From NCBI GenBank assembly GCA_041389725.1, contig JAWKRG010000013.1, forward strand, positions 1 to 64,000: a stretch of DNA of 64,000 nucleotides. The letters are read 5' to 3'. Positions 58,227-64,000 of this stretch are shown piece by piece. The notes beneath the pieces are model-generated. The model ran no database searches and was not told the origin of the DNA. It saw nothing but the letters and a program-made list of their open reading frames with translations. Every line of letters starts with the position of its first letter. Position 1 is the stretch's first letter. Position numbers and translations under genes: made by a program. This DNA comes from Polyangiaceae bacterium. GTDB lineage: Bacteria > Myxococcota_A > Polyangia > Polyangiales > Polyangiaceae.

Positions 58227-59704
58227 TTCGTCACGTGTAGAAACAAATTCACTCCGAGGGGCTCGGACTCCACGTCCATGGAGTTCGGCGTCGGAGTCAG
58301 CGCGCTGGCAAACTCGATCAAGTCCTCAGGCGAACGGTGAATGAGGAACCAATCCAAGCAGTACTCCATGAAGTGGCGTGTTGGGTTATGGGCAGCAACG
58401 TTGCCCACGTACAGGCTACCACCATCCACCAAGGCCTCGTACAGGGCGGAGAGCAGGGCAGACACGCTGCGTGCGTTCAGGTAGTCGAACAGCCCGGCGC
58501 TGTAGATGAGTTCCCGCGGTCCCAGCGTCTGGGAGAGCTTCTTTGCCGTCAGCAAGCGACGCACGGATTCCTCGATGAACTGCACCTTGGCGCCGGTTTG
58601 CGCCGCAATCGGTCCCAAGGAGCGCTCGCAGTAGCCGATGGCGCGTCGCTCCTGGTCGATCAAAGCCACCTCCAGGCGAGGACCTAGCTCAGGTTGCTCG
58701 CGGAGCAGCTTGCTGATCTCTTGGGCGGGACCGCAGCCAATGCTGGCGATGCGAATACGCCCCTCGCGCTGGCGAGTAGCCTCGCTGATCCTCTCGCCGA
58801 GGTACTCGAGGCGGTTGATGTTCGCACGCGCGGCGGGCTCCTGCGCGCCATACACGTTGAGCGCGCGTGCAAACAGCGTGGGCCCCTCCGCGTGTTCGCG
58901 GTAGAGCATGTTCATCATTTCGTAGTCGCCGGCGTAGCCCAAGGGCTTGTCGAAGGCGCGACACAGGAGCGGGGACTCGCGAAAGAGGGGCAACAGGTGG
59001 GCGCGGAAGTAGGCGCGATACAGGGGATGCTGGTCTTCCGACAAGCGCGAGGCGAAATCCGCAAGCTCCCGAGACGCCTGGTTCATGCGGTCCACCAACA
59101 TGGGCACTGTCTCGTCCAGGTAGGCCTGAAGCGTCTGGTCGCGAGTCAGCTTGTCCATCTCACCCAGGCTGGCCTCCTCTTGCTCGAGGAAGCTGCGCGT
59201 GGCTATCAAGTAGGCGCGCGTGTCCGCCACCCAGGCCTTGAACTCGCTGAAGATGCGACTGACCTGGGTCGAGCGCACGACCGCCTGAAAGCGCTCCGCA
59301 AACCCATGACGGCTGCCCAAGCGATAGACCAAGCCCAGATCGATTCCGCGGCTGTCGAGCTCGATTCCGAGCACGAGATCGTCGCCGGCGTCCGCCACGC
59401 GGCGCACGCTGGCGGAGCCCTCGTACAGCACGCCCGCGGAGCACTCCACCCGCAGGCTTTCCAGACGATCGCCGACGAGGACGGCGCCCTGATCTCCGGC
59501 GGCGTCCGCCACGGACATCGCAAGTCCGGTCAGCGACAGGTCCGACACCGTGCCGGCGATGGCGCCGAGGGTCGCGTGGGTCGCTCGAGCGCTGGTCTCG
59601 CCCAGGTGCAGGTCGTCCACTTTCAGCCGCCGTGCGCGCATGCGACGCGCGACAATCGACTGACGCGGAGCGAGCTTTTCGATGAGAACGGGGGAATTGC
59701 TCAT
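58223..59704 (-). CDS. PilZ-like domain plus SAM-dependent methyltransferase
   Basis: A 493-residue protein. The N-terminal part (about 45-130) resembles PilZ (DLSLTGLAMSV and LVLGIELDSRGIDLGLVYRL), although the canonical R-x-x-x-R is not clear. A helical middle (about 135-300) has YEMMNMLYREHAEGPTLF. A class I methyltransferase fold follows at about 310-470, with IRIASIGCGPAQEISKLL (SAM-binding glycine loop), LEVALIDQERRAIGYCE and IYSAGLFDYLN. It might methylate a small molecule or protein under c-di-GMP control. The ATG at 59704 overlaps the stop of the preceding gene, and its own stop overlaps the kinase start, so all four genes are coupled. Confidence 0.8.
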   Translation of the reverse strand: MSNSPVLIEKLAPRQSIVARRMRARRLKVDDLHLGETSARATHATLGAIAGTVSDLSLTGLAMSVADAAGDQGAVLVGDRLESLRVECSAGVLYEGSASVRRVADAGDDLVLGIELDSRGIDLGLVYRLGSRHGFAERFQAVVRSTQVSRIFSEFKAWVADTRAYLIATRSFLEQEEASLGEMDKLTRDQTLQAYLDETVPMLVDRMNQASRELADFASRLSEDQHPLYRAYFRAHLLPLFRESPLLCRAFDKPLGYAGDYEMMNMLYREHAEGPTLFARALNVYGAQEPAARANINRLEYLGERISEATRQREGRIRIASIGCGPAQEISKLLREQPELGPRLEVALIDQERRAIGYCERSLGPIAAQTGAKVQFIEESVRRLLTAKKLSQTLGPRELIYSAGLFDYLNARSVSALLSALYEALVDGGSLYVGNVAAHNPTRHFMEYCLDWFLIHRSPEDLIEFASALTPTPNSMDVESEPLGVNLFLHVTK

Positions 59705-60276
59705 GACGGCACTCCTTCCCGAAGTTGGAGGTCCAACACCTCTCGAATCTTCGTGACATTTATGGGTTTGCTCAGGCAGGCCACTGCACCGGCCTCGATG
59801 AAGCGTTGTGCGAGCTCGCTCGACGGGAACCCGGTGACTGCGACGACCGCGATGTGTGCGGTGTCCGCGGACGCTCGCAAGCGACGGCACACTTCCACCC
59901 CGTCGATCTCCGGCATCATCGCGTCGAGGAGAACCGCGTCGGGCTGCAGCGCTCCCACACGCAACAAGCCGTCGATCGGCCCCAGCGCCGTCACGACTTC
60001 CACACCTGGCAACTGCTGTTCGAGCAAGCGCTTTGCGCTCGACAGAAACGTGGCGTCGTCATCGATCAGCACCAGCCGCCGCACGGGGGTCAGCGAGCGG
60101 GGCACGGGCATGTCGTGAGCGCGCAGGAAGTCGACGAGCACGCCCGACTCCACGCGTCGATGCCCACCCACCGTGCGGTAGGCAGGCAGCAGACCCTTGT
60201 CGATCCAGGCCAGCACCGTCGACGGGCTAACTCGAATCAACCGAGCCACTTCGTGGGAAGTGAGAGACTCAGTCAT
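59701..60276 (-). CDS. HTH (MerR/excisionase-type) plus receiver-domain protein
   Basis: A 191-residue protein. The N-terminal 60 residues form a helix-turn-helix of the excisionase/MerR kind (SHEVARLIRVSPSTVLAWID, then LLPAYRTVGGHRRVES), and the rest is a receiver with DDD at the acidic pocket (RLVLIDDDATFLSS). The phospho-acceptor Asp lies in DAVLLDAMMPEIDGVEV and the Lys in ACLSKPINVTK. It is a response regulator whose DNA-binding part is of a type more often seen in carotenoid or cobalamin regulators. It is the first gene of the four-gene operon, so it may also control its own promoter in the AT-rich gap above it. Confidence 0.88.
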   Translation of the reverse strand: MTESLTSHEVARLIRVSPSTVLAWIDKGLLPAYRTVGGHRRVESGVLVDFLRAHDMPVPRSLTPVRRLVLIDDDATFLSSAKRLLEQQLPGVEVVTALGPIDGLLRVGALQPDAVLLDAMMPEIDGVEVCRRLRASADTAHIAVVAVTGFPSSELAQRFIEAGAVACLSKPINVTKIREVLDLQLREGVPS

Positions 60277-60494
60277 GAGCCAAACCTAGGAATACCAGCA
60301 ATTGTAGCTATCAGAGTTTGCAGCGCCACCTGATTTTGAATCAAAGGAGCAAATTGTCTATGACAGCGCATAACCACTCGTAACTATGGAAGTTAAATAG
60401 CTTCGGTGGGGCCAGCTAGTTCCCGGCGCGTTCGCATGCCGGCGCCCGGCACGGCGGCGTCGGCTCCTTCAAGCCCGTCTAGGGGAGCCTGGCC
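60277..60494. other. AT-rich intergenic region upstream of the signalling operon
   Basis: About 218 bp between the HTH-receiver gene and the end of the next minus-strand kinase gene. Positions 60285-60410 are clearly richer in A and T than the surroundings, with words such as GAATACCAGCAATTGTAGC and AAGTTAAATAGC. This suggests a promoter for the operon. No reliable boxes or operator can be assigned. Confidence 0.4.
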
Positions 60495-62117
60495 CTACAC
60501 GGCTGCGGATGGACGGCCGGATGCTGAGCGGATCCGCACCACGTCCTGCTGAGAACGTGACACTCGGTCCGAGCTTTGTGGATCGACCGGGAGGTGAACC
60601 CAGAGCGTCGTGCCCTTGCCCGGTTTGCTCATCATCTCCAGACGACCACCCGCACGTCGCATCAGATCGACCACGACGGAGAGCCCGACGCCCCAGCTAT
60701 CTGCAGTTCGACGAGTCGAAGGTGTGGATGCCAGCGCTTGCTCGATCTCCTGCGAGTCCATTCCTCTGCCCGTGTCAGCCACCTTGATCGTCAGGAAGCC
60801 GGGTGTTCCACCGACCTCCACGGCGACCGTCCCTTGGGCTGTGTACTTGGCAGCGTTGGTCAACAAGTTGTCGAGCACGCGATCCAACAGCACGGGGTCG
60901 GCGTCGACCACATCCGGCGCTTCCCGCGCCTGCGTGACGCTCACGCTCAGATTTCGCCCATGCGTCAACGCGGACAGCCGGCGTCGCAGTCGCTCAGTCA
61001 GCTCGGGTACCAAGATGCGCTCGCTCTTGAGCCGAATCTCCATGTGCTCAGAGGTCGCAACGGCGAGCAACTCCGCGATGAGCCGTTCCATTTGAGCCAC
61101 TGCATCGTACATGTCGGGCAGCAGCGTTGGGTCTTCAGGCGCTTGGAGCACATCCAGATTCGCCTTCAGAACGGCTAGAGGGTTCCGCAAGTCGTGAGAG
61201 AACCCCCGCAGCGTCCGGACGCGGTTCTCACCCAGTCGCTGCAGATTCGACGTCATTCGGCTCATCGCCTCGCGATGCTCGCGCAGTTGCGCGTCCATCC
61301 CGTCCACCCAGCTCGCTTGGCGTTCAGCGAGAGCGAGAAGTTCGGTGCGCGCCTCCGTCTCGCGCGCGGCGGCAGAGAGAGAATCCTCGCTGACAGCCCG
61401 CATGACCCTGCGGTTGGCGCGCGCAGAGCGCAGCAGTTCTAGCGAGTGGCCGGCGGCACCTCCAAGCAGCGCCATCAAGGCCATGTGCGCTGCGTCCCAG
61501 TTCGCCAGTGAGCGCGTCGACAAGCCGATGGTCGTACCCAGCATCAGCCCAAGTGCTGGAGCAATCCACCGCGACCGGGAGTAGACCCGGACGTGGTACT
61601 CGCACACCGCGTCACCTCGGGCAAGGCAAGCAGGGTGACTGACACGGGCCTGGGGCAATTCCCACAGCTCGGGCAAATGCCTCAGCTGAGCCTGACGTGA
61701 GAAGCACACCAACTGGCTCTCCGCGCACTCGGCCCGATAGACGATCTGGATGTCTCCGCTTGGAAGTCGAGCCCCGCGGGCGTGGGCGACACGAGTGATG
61801 AGCGACAGCTGACGCGCTCCCAAGAGATAGGCCCCCTGGGGTCCGATTGCTCCCCGCAGCAAGCGAGGAGGCGCATCATGCTCGCTCAGACGATGAGCGC
61901 ACGCAGCAATGAACTCGCTATCGTCCTTGGCAAGGTCTCGACACTCGCGGAGCACTCGTTCGAGAGTGGCGTGGTCCACCCAGGACGTCCCCCGGAGGAG
62001 TTCTTCAGCGCGTAAGTTCGCTGCGCTCGCCACCCGTTCCAATGTGGCGGCACCATGAGTCTCCCGCACCCATCTCGCGAGCGGTGCGGTGATTCGAAGG
62101 TGATACTGGGGCTTCAT
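60495..62117 (-). CDS. Membrane-associated histidine kinase with possible V4R-like sensor
   Basis: A 540-residue protein. An N-terminal sensor region (about 1-190) ends in PACLARGDAVCEYHVRVY, which resembles the Cys pair near the end of V4R-type small-molecule domains. Two hydrophobic segments lie at about 195-235 (IAPALGLMLGTTIGLS and AAHMALMALLGGAAG). A long coiled coil leads to HisKA with His in RTLRGFSHDLRNPLAVLKAN (about 330) and an HATPase with NLLTNAAKYTAQG, VADTGRGMD and GVGLSVVVDLM. There is no receiver. It is on the same strand as the signalling operon, 218 bp upstream, and could feed it. ATG at 62117 is preferred to GTG at 62192. Confidence 0.85.
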   Translation of the reverse strand: MKPQYHLRITAPLARWVRETHGAATLERVASAANLRAEELLRGTSWVDHATLERVLRECRDLAKDDSEFIAACAHRLSEHDAPPRLLRGAIGPQGAYLLGARQLSLITRVAHARGARLPSGDIQIVYRAECAESQLVCFSRQAQLRHLPELWELPQARVSHPACLARGDAVCEYHVRVYSRSRWIAPALGLMLGTTIGLSTRSLANWDAAHMALMALLGGAAGHSLELLRSARANRRVMRAVSEDSLSAAARETEARTELLALAERQASWVDGMDAQLREHREAMSRMTSNLQRLGENRVRTLRGFSHDLRNPLAVLKANLDVLQAPEDPTLLPDMYDAVAQMERLIAELLAVATSEHMEIRLKSERILVPELTERLRRRLSALTHGRNLSVSVTQAREAPDVVDADPVLLDRVLDNLLTNAAKYTAQGTVAVEVGGTPGFLTIKVADTGRGMDSQEIEQALASTPSTRRTADSWGVGLSVVVDLMRRAGGRLEMMSKPGKGTTLWVHLPVDPQSSDRVSRSQQDVVRIRSASGRPSAAV

Positions 62118-62192
62118 GGAAGCGCGGACCGACGCGGGATTATGCGCCGCCGAGGCCAGAGTGCCAATCGGCCCCGATTCCCGCCCTACCAC

Positions 62193-63512
62193 ATGAAATC
62201 ACGACAGATTGTCCCCGTAGGAACGCCTGGAACGCCAAGCGTGGCATCCTTCGACGACGCGATGACGGCTCTGCCGGTTGGTTTCCTCGCGCTGCCGGGT
62301 CCGGGTGACCGCGCGACAGCCACCCTGAGGCGCAAGCTGGCGCTCACGCTGCTCCATGATCTGCTGACCGCTTCGCCGCGAGTCGCCGGATCGACGGGAC
62401 ATGCGCTGGGGCGTTTGCAGTCTTTCGTGACGGATACCCTGCGCGGACCGGCGCGCGGCCGACTGCTCGCGGGGTTGGACTGCGTCGACGTGATGGTTCC
62501 GCTGCTAGCAGCCAAGAGTGGACAACTCGCCCTCGATGCCGCACTGCGTGCAGCGGTGCCGTCCTGGCTCGCCTCGCTGGCCCATGACCCCGCGGCCCCG
62601 CCGGACTTCGTCTGGGACGTTCCCGTCGAGCGCGTGTTCCTGAGAGAGACGAGCACCTGGATCGAACTCACTACCCCCGCGCAAGGCATGAGCCTGACCT
62701 CGGGCAAAGCGGAGCTTCGCCTCGCTTCCGGCGCGCCTCTCGACCTGGACGCAGTCGAGCTACCCGCGGGCGTGGAGCGGGCGGGACTCGGCGTTGCGAT
62801 CGACGATCCGTCGGGGCCACTGCTCGCGCTGGCGGACAGCAACCCGCTCTTCGCCTTGGAGGAGCATCCCGAGAAATCCGGCAATCGACTGGAGCTATCC
62901 GGATACTCCCCCGACGACTGGGGACGAGACCTTGGAGAAGCGCTGCAGCTGGTGCGGGAGTGCCTGCCCGACTTGGGGCAGGAGATCCACGACACGCTGC
63001 AACGCATCGTCCCCGTCGGCTATCACGCCGAACGACACTTCTCCGCGTCCTATCGTGAAGCGCCGGGGCTGATCTACATGAGCCTGCACCCGTCGACACT
63101 CACCCTGGCCGAGGCCATCGTGCACGAGACGCAGCACGGCAAGCTCAACTTGGCGCGTTGGTTCGACCCGCTGCTGGCGAATGGAGACTCGGTCTGGACC
63201 GAGTCTGCCGTGAGGCCCGATCTGCGGCCGCTGACCGGCGTGCTGCTTGCCGTCCACGCCTTCGTGCCGGTGGCAGCCTTGCATGAGCGCATCGCGTCGC
63301 GCTCGCATCCCCTCGCAGCCAGCGACGCCTTTGGCGCGCGCCGCCGCGAAGTGCTCGCCGCCAACGCTCGCGGCCTCGAGACGTTGAAGCGTGAAGGTGA
63401 GCCCACGGAGCTAGGCCGCCGAGTGCTTGGCGGCCTGGAAGAACTGCACGCACACCTGATGACCGCATACGGTGAGCCCCTGGCTCAGGGAAGCCTGGAA
63501 CGGCTGGGCTGA
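62193..63512 (+). CDS. HExxH-motif protein of the putative peptide-modification type
   Basis: A 439-residue protein. The key motif is HETQH in LAEAIVHETQHGKLNLARWF (about 310), a zinc-protease-like HExxH, followed by a downstream acidic region. The N-terminal 200 residues are helical, with LALTLLHDLLTASPRV. This layout resembles HExxH proteins found near FxsB-type radical SAM enzymes in FxSxx-COOH peptide systems of actinobacteria. No radical SAM gene or short precursor is adjacent, but an HxS cluster with four radical SAM enzymes lies 15-20 kb upstream. The function could be peptide cleavage or metal binding. ATG at 62193 is the start; it is divergent from the histidine kinase. Confidence 0.8.
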   Translation: MKSRQIVPVGTPGTPSVASFDDAMTALPVGFLALPGPGDRATATLRRKLALTLLHDLLTASPRVAGSTGHALGRLQSFVTDTLRGPARGRLLAGLDCVDVMVPLLAAKSGQLALDAALRAAVPSWLASLAHDPAAPPDFVWDVPVERVFLRETSTWIELTTPAQGMSLTSGKAELRLASGAPLDLDAVELPAGVERAGLGVAIDDPSGPLLALADSNPLFALEEHPEKSGNRLELSGYSPDDWGRDLGEALQLVRECLPDLGQEIHDTLQRIVPVGYHAERHFSASYREAPGLIYMSLHPSTLTLAEAIVHETQHGKLNLARWFDPLLANGDSVWTESAVRPDLRPLTGVLLAVHAFVPVAALHERIASRSHPLAASDAFGARRREVLAANARGLETLKREGEPTELGRRVLGGLEELHAHLMTAYGEPLAQGSLERLG

Positions 63513-63614
63513 ATCAGCGGCCACACGGCAAGGACTCCGCACCTGGTCACCTTCCTCGCGCTCGGTAAGGTCACCCTGCACAACACTCAGACTGACACCG
63601 CCCGCAGGCCTACG

Positions 63615-64000
63615 TCAGTCGATGTCGATGCTGACCGAAAGCGGCCGCTTCTCGATCAGACACTTGTCGGCGGTGCACACGGAAAACGAAAACGTCCCGG
63701 CAATGGTGCCCTTGCCTTTCGCTCCCGCCGTGAAGGGGACGCCGAGGGTCGTCGTCTTTTCGCTGATGCTCGCGCCCCGCACCGTTTGCGACGCGTAGCT
63801 CACACCGCTCGGTGCATCGAGCGCCATCTTGTAGGGGTACTTGTCGTTGCAGTGGAATGGGTCCTTCGACGACAGCACCACGGTGGCAGTTCCGCTTTCG
63901 CCGCTGCGCACGGGGCTGGGCGCCTGAATCGAAACTGCGAAGCCTTCGCCGCCTGCTGAGGTTCCGCGCACGGTCTTGACTTTGCGCGCGTCAGCGGGGG
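63615..64000 (-). CDS. C-terminal part of an exported or surface protein (runs off the window)
   Basis: The frame stays open to the window edge, so the N terminus is missing; a GTG at 63971 is possible as a start but the frame continues upstream without a stop. The visible 128 residues look exported and beta-rich: VRSGESGTATVVLSSKDPFH, then CNDKYPYKMALDAP, GVSYASQTVRGASI, and a final VCTADKCLIEKRPLSVSI. Two cysteine pairs could form disulfides. I recognise no family, though the pattern resembles immunoglobulin-like or redox-sensor domains at the end of myxobacterial lipoproteins. About 100 bp separate it from the HExxH gene, which is convergent. Confidence 0.6.
   Translation of the reverse strand, partial: PADARKVKTVRGTSAGGEGFAVSIQAPSPVRSGESGTATVVLSSKDPFHCNDKYPYKMALDAPSGVSYASQTVRGASISEKTTTLGVPFTAGAKGKGTIAGTFSFSVCTADKCLIEKRPLSVSIDID

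Noticed and set aside
1..64000. tRNA, rRNA, transposase or integrase genes
   Set aside because: None could be recognised by eye. Small RNAs may be missed without a dedicated search.

Overview
The window looks like chromosomal DNA of a large-genome myxobacterium, most likely of the Polyangiales (Sorangium/Polyangium side). The reasons are the high GC with GC-rich third positions, the many lipoproteins with a lipobox Cys followed by a Gly/Ser/Ala linker, Cys-rich myxococcal repeats, MopE-like metal-binding repeats, IgGFc-binding and RCC1 lipoproteins, a Ser/Thr kinase fused to AAA and TPR regions, and many hybrid histidine kinases. I found no rRNA, tRNA, CRISPR array, transposase or integrase.

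Layout. 0-12 kb: TetR regulator, WD40 protein, four surface or envelope lipoproteins, a rhodanese and a membrane-bound class III nucleotide cyclase, followed by a cluster of six consecutive DNA hairpins. 12-16 kb: an LpoB / COG3014 / beta-barrel operon, a Pro-rich lipoprotein and a B-lectin lipoprotein with a 15-bp tandem repeat. 16-20 kb: YihY/BrkB protein with a lipid kinase, and a parvulin with a HupE-like protein. 20-30 kb: metallophosphatase lipoprotein, two PAS hybrid histidine kinases around a 1277-residue Ser/Thr kinase, and MsrB. 30-41.5 kb: an acidic membrane protein, a DUF4230 protein, a probable selenocysteine-containing thioredoxin-fold lipoprotein, several lipoproteins, a Wzx-like flippase and a MopE-like protein.

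41.8-54.2 kb is the most distinctive region. A minus-strand operon encodes a Tat-like exported protein, an HxsD protein, a second short HxsD-like protein, an HxsB-like radical SAM/SPASM enzyme, an 82-residue precursor ending in about seven His-Xaa-Ser repeats, and then three more radical SAM enzymes. Most joints overlap or nearly touch. A plus-strand set (unknown protein, PhyH-type dioxygenase, amidohydrolase) diverges from it, and a fifth radical SAM protein lies at 52.4-54.2 kb. I read this as an expanded variant of the His-Xaa-Ser (Hxs) peptide-modification system.

54.5-62.1 kb carries a four-gene signalling operon with 4-bp overlaps throughout (HTH-receiver protein, PilZ-like methyltransferase, a hybrid kinase with two kinase cores, a receiver-kinase), then one more kinase. 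A HExxH protein of the type linked to peptide modification follows, and the end of a further exported protein runs off the right edge.

Two results deserve priority: the Hxs-type cluster with four co-directional radical SAM enzymes, and an in-frame TGA at 32462-32464 that creates a Sec-x-x-Cys motif with a plausible bacterial SECIS hairpin just downstream.
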